A DNA stretch of 54,176 nucleotides, from contig DLOZ01000003.1 of NCBI GenBank assembly GCA_002479765.1, forward strand, positions 33,735 through 87,910, in the 5' to 3' direction. The stretch's first letter is position 1. Each line of letters begins with the position of its first letter. The notes beneath the pieces are model-generated. The model was not told the DNA's origin and made no database searches. It saw only the letters and a program-made list of their open reading frames with translations. A program made the translations under genes and the position numbers. This DNA comes from Sphingomonadales bacterium UBA7471 (GTDB lineage Bacteria; Pseudomonadota; Alphaproteobacteria; Sphingomonadales; Sphingomonadaceae). Below are positions 7,714 to 15,810 of the stretch, one piece after another.

Positions 7714-9099
7714 TTAATGCCCGACAGTTTCTCCGCGTTCCAGTCCCGATGCCGCCAATTGCGCATCAATCTGCGCCATTAAACGCTCTAGCCCCTCTTC
7801 GGAGGACGCTTCGGCACGTGCGACCAACACGTCCTGCGTGTTGGATGCACGGAGCAACCACCAGCCATCTGGCGTATTCACGCGCGCGCCGTCGGTGTTG
7901 TTGACGTCGGCGCCGTCTGCCGAAAGGCGCGCGAGAACTTCGTCAATCACCGCGAACTTGCGGGTCTCATCGACTTGAAAACGCATTTCGGGGGTGTTGA
8001 TCATGACGGGCATATCGCCGCGCAGTTCAGTGACGCTTTTGCCGAGCTTGGCCGACGCCGCCATTAAACGCACCGCCGCGTAAATCGCGTCGTCAAAGCC
8101 ATAATATTCATGCTTAAAGAAGATGTGACCAGACATTTCGCCCGCCAAAGGCGACCCAGTTTCCTTCATTTTGGACTTAATGAGGCTGTGGCCGGTCTTC
8201 CACATCAGCGGCTGCCCGCCCAGTTGCTCCACGCAGTCAAACAGCGCCTGCGATGCCTTCACATCGGCGATAATCGTAGCGCCCGGGACATCGCCCAGCA
8301 CGTCTTCGGCGTAGATCTGAAGCAATTGGTCGCCCCAGATAACGCGTCCCTCGCCGTCGATTGCGCCAATGCGGTCGCCATCGCCGTCAAAAGCCACTCC
8401 GAAATCGAGCTGCTTTTCCGCGACAAGCTTTTGCAGATCGACCAGATTTACAGGGTCGGTGGGGTCGGGATGATGATTGGGAAAATGGCCATCCACATCC
8501 ACAAACAAAAGATGGTGCTCTCCGGGTAACATCTTGACCAGCTTTTCAATTGCCGGTCCCGCCGCCCCGTTGCCTGCGTCCCAACCGACGCGGAATGCCT
8601 TTTGCGGCGCCGCCTCGGCAACGCGGGCGACATATTGGTCAAGGATATCCAGATGCTCGGACGTACCCTCACCGTCGGACCAGTCCCCTGCCGCCGCCAT
8701 GCTGCCCAGCTTTTGGATATCCGCGCCGAAAAACGGTTTCCCCATGAGGACCATTTTGAAGCCATTATAATTGGCTGGATTATGGCTGCCGGTTATTTCA
8801 ATGCCGCCGTCTACATCGTCCAGAACGGCTTCGGCATAATATAGCATGGGCGTCGGCCCCATGCCGATACGCACAACGTCCACACCGCTGTCGTTCAATC
8901 CCTTCACCAGCGCTTCTTCGAGCATGGGCGAGCTGACGCGGCCGTCATAACCCACGGCGGCCTTTTTACCACCGGTGCGGACCAGGCAGGTACCGAAGCC
9001 ACGGCCAATGGCGTAGGCATCCGACTCGCCAAGCGTTTCACCAATGATCCCGCGAATGTCATATTCACGCAGCGATGTTGGGTGGAAATTATGTGTCAT
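7714..9099 (-). CDS. Phosphomannomutase/phosphoglucomutase
   Basis: A 461-residue alpha-D-phosphohexomutase (AlgC/ManB/PgmG type) that interconverts hexose 1- and 6-phosphates for nucleotide-sugar and polysaccharide synthesis. The N-terminus REYDIRGIIGETL is typical. The phosphoserine loop is ITGSHNPANYNGFK, the Mg-binding loop is FDGDGDRIGAIDG, the sugar loop is GEMSGHIFF, and a C-terminal phosphate-binding domain has RASNTQDVLVARAEA. Length and motifs are complete. It lies upstream of the helicase (6-base gap) and downstream of the J-domain gene (32-base gap) on the same strand. Which sugar it prefers cannot be told from sequence. Confidence 0.93.
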   Translation of the reverse strand: MTHNFHPTSLREYDIRGIIGETLGESDAYAIGRGFGTCLVRTGGKKAAVGYDGRVSSPMLEEALVKGLNDSGVDVVRIGMGPTPMLYYAEAVLDDVDGGIEITGSHNPANYNGFKMVLMGKPFFGADIQKLGSMAAAGDWSDGEGTSEHLDILDQYVARVAEAAPQKAFRVGWDAGNGAAGPAIEKLVKMLPGEHHLLFVDVDGHFPNHHPDPTDPVNLVDLQKLVAEKQLDFGVAFDGDGDRIGAIDGEGRVIWGDQLLQIYAEDVLGDVPGATIIADVKASQALFDCVEQLGGQPLMWKTGHSLIKSKMKETGSPLAGEMSGHIFFKHEYYGFDDAIYAAVRLMAASAKLGKSVTELRGDMPVMINTPEMRFQVDETRKFAVIDEVLARLSADGADVNNTDGARVNTPDGWWLLRASNTQDVLVARAEASSEEGLERLMAQIDAQLAASGLERGETVGH

Positions 9100-9131
9100 A
9101 GGATTCCTGTTTCTGGGAGATGGCCCGGCAA

Positions 9132-9545
9132 TTACAGTCGTTTATCATTCAAATCATCTAACAAAAGATCGCGGGCTTTATTCAACGCGGCGGCATGCGC
9201 ATCGCTGCCGCCTGCATCAGGATGGTTTTGCGCAATCAAGGTGCGATGCCGCTCGCGAATGCGTTCGGCAGTATCAAAACGGGAAACGCCCAGCAGAGCA
9301 CGGGCCGCATCAAGGGCTGCCACGTCATTGTCTTTCCCGCCTTTGCGCAGCAGCCGCCACGTCATCCCGCGATACCACGCCGCGGCAATTGCGATTGCGC
9401 CGAGCCCAAGCAGAAGGCTCCCGCGCGCTGCCAGAAAGGCGCCGCCAATCCCCAGCAATATTGGCGGTAGCTGCTGCGGTTGCAGCTTTTTCGTCCACAC
9501 CGCCCAACCCAGCGCGGCGATAATCAGGAGCCCGAGAAAAGCCAT
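9132..9545 (-). CDS. Membrane-anchored J-domain protein
   Basis: A 137-residue protein with two N-terminal hydrophobic segments (FLGLLIIAALGWAVW and LLGLGAIAIAAAWYRG) and a short C-terminal J-domain. The J-domain contains the HPD tripeptide in LIAQNHPDAGGSDAHAAALN, the motif that stimulates Hsp70 ATPase. Topology resembles TIM14/PAM18-type and DjlA-like proteins, so it may recruit DnaK to the inner membrane; this is inference. Its ATG shares one base with the mipZ stop codon (TAATG), which implies translational coupling to mipZ. Confidence 0.85.
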   Translation of the reverse strand: MAFLGLLIIAALGWAVWTKKLQPQQLPPILLGIGGAFLAARGSLLLGLGAIAIAAAWYRGMTWRLLRKGGKDNDVAALDAARALLGVSRFDTAERIRERHRTLIAQNHPDAGGSDAHAAALNKARDLLLDDLNDKRL

Positions 9546-10327
9546 TAAACGAGCAGGGAACCCTGCAGATCGGGAAGTGCGAGGCCTGTGACAAGTTCGC
9601 GCAATTCCTGACGCGCCGCAATATGCGCAGTCGCCAACTGCCCCAAATGACCCTTGTCGATCAGCGTCAGTCCCGACGGGAAAAGCTCGCGATAGATGAC
9701 GCGTTCGTTCAAACCCGGCACCGACCGGAAACCCACACGCTTCGACAATTCGGCAATGGCATTGGTCATGCGCTGCTGGTTGCGCGCCTCCATATTGTGC
9801 AGCCGGTTGCGCACCACGATCCAGTCGATCGTCACACCATCGGTCTTGGCCCGCTCCTTGCGCGCCTCCCAGATGAGCTCGGCATAGAAGCTCAATTTGC
9901 GCACTTTGAAATTTTCGGCATCGACTTGGCCGATAAGGTCAAAGTCTACAAAGCTGTCGTTGATCGGCGTCACGAGCGTATGTGCGCGTGTGGCGACGAG
10001 GCGGGCATATTTGTCATCGCGGCCGGGCGTGTCAAAGATCAGGAAATCATTTTCGGCACCCAGTCGTTCGACTTGCCGGTCAAGTGTCGCCTGCGAATCA
10101 TGCTCAAACACTTCAAACGCGGGCATGGGCAGGCTGATGCGACGCCGCGCAATCGTGTCGCGTCGGTTCTCAAGGTAACGAAACAATGTCCGCTGGCGTG
10201 AATCAAGGTCAATACAGGCAACTCGTGCGCCGCGCGATGCCAGGGCAATGGCGACATGCACCGCCGTCGTCGACTTACCCGTTCCGCCCTTTTCATTAGC
10301 GAAAACAATGTGATGTGCCTTGGCCAT
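9545..10327 (-). CDS. mipZ: MipZ-type division-plane ATPase
   Basis: A 260-residue ParA/MinD-family P-loop ATPase. In Caulobacter, MipZ forms gradients from the poles through ParB and blocks FtsZ polymerisation to place the septum at midcell. The deviant Walker A is KGGTGKST at residues 13-20, followed by IDLDSRQRT and FLIFDTPGRDD. The start at 10327 is supported by GGGGGA just upstream and by the family N-terminus MAKAHHIVFANEKGG; a longer open frame to 10453 has no conserved sequence. The gene is divergent from panC across 112 bases that include a small CCCGC-ATAG-GCGGG hairpin. Confidence 0.93.
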   Translation of the reverse strand: MAKAHHIVFANEKGGTGKSTTAVHVAIALASRGARVACIDLDSRQRTLFRYLENRRDTIARRRISLPMPAFEVFEHDSQATLDRQVERLGAENDFLIFDTPGRDDKYARLVATRAHTLVTPINDSFVDFDLIGQVDAENFKVRKLSFYAELIWEARKERAKTDGVTIDWIVVRNRLHNMEARNQQRMTNAIAELSKRVGFRSVPGLNERVIYRELFPSGLTLIDKGHLGQLATAHIAARQELRELVTGLALPDLQGSLLV

Positions 10328-10439
10328 ATTCCCCCGGATCTGTCCTAAATATCTTGCGCCCGACATTTGCCTTGAAATGTCGCCACGCCGTCCCGCATAG
10401 GCGGGTTCACTTAAAGCCATTAAACAAGGCCGCCGACAC

Positions 10440-11279
10440 GTGCAAACCATCAATCAACTTGCTTCATTACGGCACAATGTGTCCCTCTTGCGAAAAGAGG
10501 GCGCGCGCATTGCGCTCGTCCCGACCATGGGGGCATTACATGACGGGCATATGGCATTGGTCGACAATGCGCGTCGACATGCCGACGCGGTGGTGGTGTC
10601 TATATTTGTAAACCCGATCCAATTCGGCCCGAATGAAGATCTCGACGCCTATCCACGCACGTTCGAGCGCGATTCAGAACTGTTGCGGGCGGCGGGTGTC
10701 GACATGTTGTGGGCACCCACCGCAGCGACTGTCTATCCGCAGGGCTTTGTGACAAAGGTGCATGTCGATGGCCCAAGCCGGGGATATTGCGGCGGTGCAC
10801 GCCCCGGGCATTTTGACGGTGTCGCGCTTGTCGTCGCCAAATTGTTCAATCAGGTTCAGCCCGATGTCGCGCTCTTTGGCGAAAAGGATTTTCAGCAACT
10901 CGCGGTCATTCGCCAAATGGTCCGTGATCTCGATTTCGATCTGGAGATATTGGGTGTCCCGATCGTGCGTGACACAGACGGCCTCGCGCTGTCCTCACGC
11001 AATGCCTATTTGACGCCAGCACAAAGGGCGGCGGCATTGGCTTTGCCAAGGGCCCTGGAAGACGCCGCGCGCGATATTCGTGGCGGCAAAGCCGTGGCCG
11101 ACACGCTTGCCGCCGCGACTGCAAACATATTGGCGGGCGGCTTTGATGCGGTGGACTATTTCGCGCTCGCCGACGCGGTGACGCTTGAGGAGCTATATGC
11201 CGTTGACGGCCGAGAGGCGCGGTTGTTGGTGGCGGCAAAGATCGGCAAAACCCGCCTGCTGGATAACTGCCCGCTATAG
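10440..11279 (+). CDS. panC: Pantothenate synthetase (pantoate-beta-alanine ligase)
   Basis: A 279-residue cytoplasmic enzyme that joins pantoate and beta-alanine using ATP, the last step of vitamin B5 synthesis before CoA. The nucleotide-binding HxGH signature is in VPTMGALHDGHMALVDNARR. Other family motifs are VVSIFVNPIQFGPNEDLDAYP, FGEKDFQQLAVIRQMVRDL and the KMSKS-like LALSSRNAYL. The start is GTG, with AAGG about 10 bases upstream. No panB or panD is adjacent. Confidence 0.96.
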   Translation: MQTINQLASLRHNVSLLRKEGARIALVPTMGALHDGHMALVDNARRHADAVVVSIFVNPIQFGPNEDLDAYPRTFERDSELLRAAGVDMLWAPTAATVYPQGFVTKVHVDGPSRGYCGGARPGHFDGVALVVAKLFNQVQPDVALFGEKDFQQLAVIRQMVRDLDFDLEILGVPIVRDTDGLALSSRNAYLTPAQRAAALALPRALEDAARDIRGGKAVADTLAAATANILAGGFDAVDYFALADAVTLEELYAVDGREARLLVAAKIGKTRLLDNCPL

Positions 11280-11389
11280 GCGCGCATTTCACCTTCCAAT
11301 CCGAATGCGGTTTTCGCGTTTTGCGTTAACCATTTGTTATCCATGTTTGATGAAATTGACCGCGCACATTGGATGTGGGAACAGTAATC

Positions 11390-11689
11390 ATGGGTAACAG
11401 TTTCAAGAGCGCGCATTTCTTGATGAAAAGCCGCTGGGCCGATGCGGCGCGCGGCGATGCGGACGCATTATATGAGTTGGGTATGGCCTATTCGACCGGA
11501 AGCGGCGGGGTCGAAGTCGACCTGATTGAGGCGCATAAGTGGTTTAACTTGGCGGCATTGAATGGCAGTGAGGCCGCGATGATGTGCCGCGCGGATATCT
11601 CAGACGAGATGAGTGCGCGCGAAATCGCAGAGGCACAGCGCCAGGCACGGGCATGGCTGCAGGCAACGGACCAACGCCGCGCCGCCTGA
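11390..11689 (+). CDS. Small Sel1-repeat protein
   Basis: A 99-residue protein with one to two Sel1/TPR-like helices: DADALYELGMAYSTG and VDLIEAHKWFNLAALNGSEA. Such repeats mediate protein-protein contacts. No signal peptide or membrane segment is visible. The ATG at 11390 is preferred because GGGAA lies upstream; an in-frame ATG at 11369 has no ribosome site. The partner is unknown. A short hairpin with a T-run follows the stop codon. Confidence 0.75.
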   Translation: MGNSFKSAHFLMKSRWADAARGDADALYELGMAYSTGSGGVEVDLIEAHKWFNLAALNGSEAAMMCRADISDEMSAREIAEAQRQARAWLQATDQRRAA

Positions 11690-11691
11690 CG

Positions 11692-11716
11692 TGCGTTACC
11701 GACAAGACGCATTTTT
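11692..11716 (+). terminator. Possible intrinsic terminator after the Sel1-like gene
   Basis: TGCGT (11692-11696) pairs with ACGCA (11707-11711) across a 10-base loop, and TTTTT follows directly. The stem is short, so efficiency is uncertain, but the position just after the stop codon fits. Confidence 0.4.
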
Positions 11717-11858
11717 CAAAGCACTACATTCGACGCGATTAAGGTGACATCACCTATGTTGCTTCAACACAATTCGGTGGTAAGGCGCTCGGCATGGGGC
11801 GAAAAGCTAGGTGTTTTTACGCCCGCTCATTTGCTTTCATGCACAAGGATCGACTTAA

Positions 11859-12842
11859 ATGCCTGCACCGATACTCGTAACAGGCGCAGCGGGCTTCATC
11901 GGCCATGCCGTGGCGCATCGGTTGCTGGCGCGCGGTGAGCGCGTCATTGGCGTCGACATCGTCAATGACTATTACGACCCCACACTGAAGGAAGCGCGTC
12001 TCGCGACCTTTGCTGGCATCAATAGCTTCGCATTTGAACGCATCGACATTGCCGACGCCGCAAAAATGGCAGCGCTTGTCTGCGACAACAACATCGTGCG
12101 TGTGGTCCACTTGGCGGCGCAGGCGGGCGTGCGTTACAGTATCGAAAATCCCTTCGCTTACGAACGTTCAAATCTGGCGGGCCACCTCTCGGTAATGGAA
12201 GCGTGCCGCTATGCGGAGGGTTTTGCGCATCTGGTCTATGCCTCTTCAAGTTCAGTCTATGGCGACAAGCCGATGGGCGGAGAGGGCTTCAAGGAAGATG
12301 AGCCCGCCAATGATCCCGTGTCACTTTACGCCGCGACCAAACGCGCGTGTGAGTTGATGAGCCAGTCCTACGCCAGCCTATACGGCTTCCCGCAAACGGG
12401 CCTACGCTTCTTTACGGTCTATGGCCCTTGGGGACGCCCCGACATGGCCTATTTCAGCTTCACGCAGAAAATCCTCAAAGGCGAGGCTATTGAAGTCTAT
12501 GGCGACGGGAAAATGGCGCGTGATTTCACCTATATTGATGATATCGTCGACGGGGTCATCGGCGCGCTCGACAACCCGCCCGCGCGCGGCGAACACCGCG
12601 TGCTCAACATTGGTGACAGCCATCCGGTTGGCCTGATGGACATGATCGAAACGCTTGAGAAAGCCATTGGGCATAATGCCATCAAAATCATGCGGCCCAT
12701 GCAGCCGGGCGATGTGACCGCCACCTATGCCGATGTGTCAAAGCTGCATGCGCTGACGGGCTATCAACCCAAGGTGATGCTGGCCGAGGGTCTCGAAAAA
12801 TTTGCCGCATGGTACCGCGAATATTACCGCGTCACGCCCTAG
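11859..12842 (+). CDS. NAD-dependent epimerase (UDP-glucuronate 4-epimerase-like)
   Basis: A 327-residue extended short-chain dehydrogenase. The NAD motif TGAAGFIG is at residues 8-15, IGVDIVNDYYD follows, and the catalytic Ser and YxxxK are in YASSSSVYG and SLYAATKRA. The segments RFFTVYGPWGRPDMAYFSFT and IDDIVDGVIGAL, and the length, match UDP-glucuronate/UDP-glucose 4-epimerases of capsule and lipopolysaccharide pathways. No glycosyltransferase is adjacent, so the sugar substrate is uncertain. The last 4 bases overlap the stop of the convergent TetR gene. Confidence 0.9.
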   Translation: MPAPILVTGAAGFIGHAVAHRLLARGERVIGVDIVNDYYDPTLKEARLATFAGINSFAFERIDIADAAKMAALVCDNNIVRVVHLAAQAGVRYSIENPFAYERSNLAGHLSVMEACRYAEGFAHLVYASSSSVYGDKPMGGEGFKEDEPANDPVSLYAATKRACELMSQSYASLYGFPQTGLRFFTVYGPWGRPDMAYFSFTQKILKGEAIEVYGDGKMARDFTYIDDIVDGVIGALDNPPARGEHRVLNIGDSHPVGLMDMIETLEKAIGHNAIKIMRPMQPGDVTATYADVSKLHALTGYQPKVMLAEGLEKFAAWYREYYRVTP

Positions 12843-13471
12843 CCATTAATCTGGGACTGCCATTCATCGAAAGAAGCCGCCAATTTGCGGCCGGCAATTT
12901 GCCGTCCCGTCTCGCGCGGCAGGCCAAGTGAGGCCGACATTGGGCCGCCCAATAATGCGTCACCCAGTGCCATCAGTACCATCTCCAGCGTGAGTTCATG
13001 CAGTGACGTGTCGTCCTGTCCATCCTCACTGATCTCATCGACCAGTCTATGGATCGCCTCGATAATCGGGTCGAGCGCATCTTCATTGCCCGACAATAGC
13101 ATCCACGACGCAAGCGCGCCCGCACCCTCGCGATCGAACTGGTCAAAAATCAGGTCCGCCAGCTCGTGCGGTGTCACCGCTCCGCCGCGCATTTGCGCAA
13201 CCGCTGCACCGATTTTGCTGCAGATTTTATCGCCCATATAGCCGGCCAGTTCGCGCTGAAGCCCAGAGGCGGAACCGAAATGATGCAGCAAATTGGCGTG
13301 CGTGCGACCAATGCGTCCCGCGACTGCCTTAAGGGTAACGGCCTGTGGACCCGATTCAAGCAGCAGGTCACGCGCGGCCTCAAGCGCCGCCAAGCGGCTC
13401 GCCTCGGGGCTTAACCGGCGCGGCATTCCGGGATCATTCAGTTGTACAATTTTTGAAGCCTGTGTGGTCAT
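12839..13471 (-). CDS. TetR/AcrR-family transcriptional regulator
   Basis: A 210-residue repressor-type protein. The N-terminal helix-turn-helix is in VTLKAVAGRIGRTHANLLHH with a preceding helix AALEAARDLLLESG; the C-terminal ligand-binding part has no recognisable subfamily signature. It sits convergent to the epimerase and upstream of nothing obvious, so its target is unknown. A GTGTA-N10-TACAC dyad lies just upstream of its start and could be an autoregulatory site. Confidence 0.85.
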   Translation of the reverse strand: MTTQASKIVQLNDPGMPRRLSPEASRLAALEAARDLLLESGPQAVTLKAVAGRIGRTHANLLHHFGSASGLQRELAGYMGDKICSKIGAAVAQMRGGAVTPHELADLIFDQFDREGAGALASWMLLSGNEDALDPIIEAIHRLVDEISEDGQDDTSLHELTLEMVLMALGDALLGGPMSASLGLPRETGRQIAGRKLAASFDEWQSQING

Positions 13472-13481
13472 GGATGCCTGT

Positions 13482-13501
13482 GTGTATTTATCATTTTACA
13501 C
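13482..13501. promoter_or_regulatory. Candidate operator upstream of the TetR-type gene
   Basis: GTGTA (13482-13486) and TACAC (13497-13501) form an inverted repeat with a 10-base AT-rich centre, 11 bases before the TetR start codon. TetR regulators commonly bind such dyads over their own promoters. The arms are short and chance occurrence is possible. Confidence 0.3.
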
Positions 13502-13544
13502 GTTAGGCCAATTGCATGGCTTGTCCAATAGCGTTGAATGCCTT

Positions 13545-14138
13545 TCACGCCGCCTGTAGGCGCTCCATATATTCGCGCATGTCGAGGGGGCGTGTGCTTC
13601 GCATATCTCCCTCGTCATTGGTCGTGGCATCGAGCGACCGTTCGTACAGCGCGCATGTTGTCGCGATGCCGCGACCATTGCTGTGGCGAACTGCTGTCTT
13701 GCCGGTGTTTTGAAAGCCAAGTTTGCGCAAAACATTGCCCGACGCCGGGTTGTCGGTGAAGTGGCTCGCGATCAATTTCTTGTGGCCGATGGCCTTGGCT
13801 ATTTCAACGACGGCACGGCTGGCCTCGGTGGCGAAGCCCAATCCCCAATATGGCCTGCCGATCCAGTAGCCGAGTTCAGCGTCATTGTTGAACTTGCCAA
13901 TGCCGCATGCGCCGATCAGACGCGGCGCGCCATTGGTGCGCAGCATCATCAAAAAGGAAGGGAAGTGCGCGTCATGCTCTTGCGTTGCGGAATGCACGGC
14001 GTCCTCCGCCGTATAGGGCCACGGCGCGCGGGCGAGATTGCGGACAATGCCTTCATCGGCAATTGCCCGATGAAGTTCGGCCGCATCTTCGGGCCAGCTG
14101 GGCCGCAATAACAATCTTTCGGTTCTCGCGAACATCAT
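13545..14138 (-). CDS. GNAT-family N-acetyltransferase (RimJ/RimL-like)
   Basis: A 197-residue acetyl-CoA-dependent acetyltransferase. It begins MMFARTERLLLRPSWPEDAA, the usual opening of the RimJ/RimL group, and carries IGACGIGKFNNDAELGYWIG and GLGFATEASRAVVEIA, the acetyl-CoA-binding region. GGAGAGAA lies just before a double ATG at 14138/14135, which fixes the start; an upstream in-frame ATG at 14168 lacks a ribosome site. The C-terminal ~40 residues go beyond the fold and are poorly conserved in appearance. The substrate is unknown. Confidence 0.87.
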   Translation of the reverse strand: MMFARTERLLLRPSWPEDAAELHRAIADEGIVRNLARAPWPYTAEDAVHSATQEHDAHFPSFLMMLRTNGAPRLIGACGIGKFNNDAELGYWIGRPYWGLGFATEASRAVVEIAKAIGHKKLIASHFTDNPASGNVLRKLGFQNTGKTAVRHSNGRGIATTCALYERSLDATTNDEGDMRSTRPLDMREYMERLQAA

Positions 14139-14228
14139 TTCTCTCCGGTTCTGCGCCGCCTTTTGCATGACAAAGCGACAGCCATGTTACAGTTCCTCCG
14201 CAGGAGGCTGAGAACAGGGAGAATGAGA

Positions 14229-14263
14229 CAAAAAGAAAGGGAGACCGGTTGACCCGTCTCCCT
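14229..14263 (-). terminator. Intrinsic terminator of rplU-rpmA
   Basis: On the minus strand, an 11-base stem (AGGGAGACGGG with CCGGTCTCCCT, one mismatch) and a 4-base loop are followed by TTCTTTTTG. It lies about 70 bases after the rpmA stop codon, where the operon would be expected to end. Confidence 0.85.
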
Positions 14264-14335
14264 GTTCAAAGGTGGAAACCACCTGATGCGATTTCCGGGT
14301 CATCCGTCTGGACAACCCGGTATTGATTGTCCTGT

Positions 14336-14605
14336 TTATTCGGCCGCCGCGGCTGCCATGTCGACCGACACATATTTGCGGCCAAGTTTGCCGGCGTGGA
14401 AACGCACACGGCCCGCGACGAGCGCGAACAAAGTGTGGTCCTTGCCAAGGCCAACGCCCGCACCCGGATACACCTTGGTGCCGCGCTGACGGACGATAAT
14501 GTTGCCACCGATGACGCTTTCGCCACCGAATTTCTTAACGCCAAGGCGGCGGCCCGCTGAATCGCGACCGTTGCGTGACGAACCACCTGCTTTTTTATGT
14601 GCCAT
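14336..14605 (-). CDS. rpmA: 50S ribosomal protein bL27
   Basis: An 89-residue ribosomal protein near the peptidyl-transferase centre. The sequence begins MAHKKAGGSSRNGRDSAGRR and contains the family block QRGTKVYPGAGVGLGKDHTL. It starts directly with the mature-type MAHKK, with no cleavable Firmicutes-type N-terminal extension. It follows rplU by 31 bases in the standard rplU-rpmA order. The C-terminus ends in a short run of Ala (DMAAAAAE). Confidence 0.98.
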   Translation of the reverse strand: MAHKKAGGSSRNGRDSAGRRLGVKKFGGESVIGGNIIVRQRGTKVYPGAGVGLGKDHTLFALVAGRVRFHAGKLGRKYVSVDMAAAAAE

Positions 14606-14636
14606 GGTCTAAACTCCTAACTCAGAGCGTTGCCGC

Positions 14637-15032
14637 TCAAGCTTCCTTTGAGGCTGCAGCCTTTTTGGGCGCAGCGGCTTTCTTTGGCGCGGCTTCGGCC
14701 TTTTCGGCTTTCGGCGCAGCAGCCTTCTTCTCTTCCTTGCCGACGGCGAGGATGCGCAGCAGCGTCAGTGACTGACGATGGCCCTGCTTACGACGATAAT
14801 TGTGGCGACGACGCTTTTTGAAAACGATCACCTTTTCGCCGCGCTCTTGCGCAATGATTTCGGCAGAAACGGTCAGGCCGTTTACGTCCTGTACCTTGTC
14901 GCCGTCACCGGCCAACAGAACGTCTCCAAGCGAGATCTTGTCACCCGCTTCACCAGACAGTTTTTCAACTGCGATTTTGTCTCCGGCGGCTACGCGATAC
15001 TGCTTGCCGCCTGTGCGCACGATTGCGAACAT
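14637..15032 (-). CDS. rplU: 50S ribosomal protein bL21 with Ala/Lys-rich tail
   Basis: A 131-residue ribosomal protein that binds 23S rRNA. The core is complete: MFAIVRTGGKQYRVAAGDKI at the N-terminus and VFKKRRRHNYRRKQGHRQ near residue 85. Typical bL21 ends near residue 103; here about 30 further residues rich in Ala, Lys and Glu follow (EEKKAAAPKAEKAEAAPKKA and on), probably disordered. Such tails occur in some Alphaproteobacteria. The promoter at 15138-15166 leaves an untranslated leader of roughly 100 bases. Confidence 0.97.
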   Translation of the reverse strand: MFAIVRTGGKQYRVAAGDKIAVEKLSGEAGDKISLGDVLLAGDGDKVQDVNGLTVSAEIIAQERGEKVIVFKKRRRHNYRRKQGHRQSLTLLRILAVGKEEKKAAAPKAEKAEAAPKKAAAPKKAAASKEA

Positions 15033-15137
15033 GGCTATAACTCATCCGTTTCTACAGCTTAGCGCCCTTTTGAAGCGCGGTTGCTCAAACGCGTTACTCC
15101 AAAAGACGAATCTTGGGAGGTCACGCAAGAAGGGGCG

Positions 15138-15166
15138 CAGCTAGTCCAAGGATTTCATCCTGTCAA
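15138..15166 (-). promoter_or_regulatory. Promoter of rplU-rpmA
   Basis: On the minus strand there is a consensus -35 TTGACA (15161-15166), a 17-base spacer and a -10-position hexamer TAGCTG (15138-15143). It points toward rplU, whose start is about 100 bases downstream. The -35 is perfect; the -10 is weak by the E. coli standard, which is common in this group. Confidence 0.6.
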
Positions 15167-15238
15167 CGCCTTTTGCCCGCCAGTAAGCGTGATTGCGCGG
15201 CCCTTGCATGGGCGTAGCCGCAGGTTTAGACACCCCAT

Positions 15239-15745
15239 ATGTCGATTATCAAGCCAATGCTTCGCCTGATGCCCCTCATTCTGCTCGCATCATGCGGCAC
15301 TATCGACGGGCAGTTTCCCTCGCTTGAACGGCGCGCCTATGAAAATAATGACCCCATAACCGCGCCCATAACACCGCCAGCAGCGCCGGTTTCCTTGCCC
15401 GTGGAGCTCAGGGCGCAGGTCGATGCGTTGCTGTCGCGGCACAAGATCGCGCACGCGGCCTATCTGGAGCGCCTTGACGCTGTCCGCGCCGTCGCCGCAC
15501 GGGCAGCGGGAAGCGCCCCCGGCAGCGAAGCATGGGTCAATGCGCATGTTATATTGTCGCGGCTCGATAAAATGCGTGATGATTCGGTCGGGGCGGTTCG
15601 CGCGTTTGATGGTTTGATCGCGGATGCCAATGCGGATGATTCGGGGCTGGTCGCGTTGCTGACCGATGCGCAAAAACCGGTGCTAGATGATGTCGCTGCG
15701 CAAAATGATGAAATCCGCCGACTTTCCCGCCTGATCGGGGAATAG
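15239..15745 (+). CDS. Putative lipoprotein of unknown function
   Basis: A 168-residue protein with a signal peptide ending in the lipobox LLASC (MLRLMPLILLASCGT), followed by a Pro-rich linker (ITAPITPPAAPVSLP). From about residue 55 onward it is mostly helical (ELRAQVDALLSRHKIAHAAY to the end), suggesting a helical-hairpin or coiled region in the periplasm. I do not recognise the family. It precedes ppc by 65 bases on the same strand but has no evident functional link to it. Confidence 0.75.
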   Translation: MSIIKPMLRLMPLILLASCGTIDGQFPSLERRAYENNDPITAPITPPAAPVSLPVELRAQVDALLSRHKIAHAAYLERLDAVRAVAARAAGSAPGSEAWVNAHVILSRLDKMRDDSVGAVRAFDGLIADANADDSGLVALLTDAQKPVLDDVAAQNDEIRRLSRLIGE

Positions 15746-15810
15746 CTATTCCCTGCCCGGCATAGGCGCATTTGCTTGCCTATGCGCGGCCCATGTGCAC
15801 AACTTGGGCT

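Noticed and set aside
10390..10406. CCCGC-ATAG-GCGGG hairpin between mipZ and panC as a terminator
   Set aside because: The two genes diverge from this gap, so neither needs a terminator here, and there is no T-tract.
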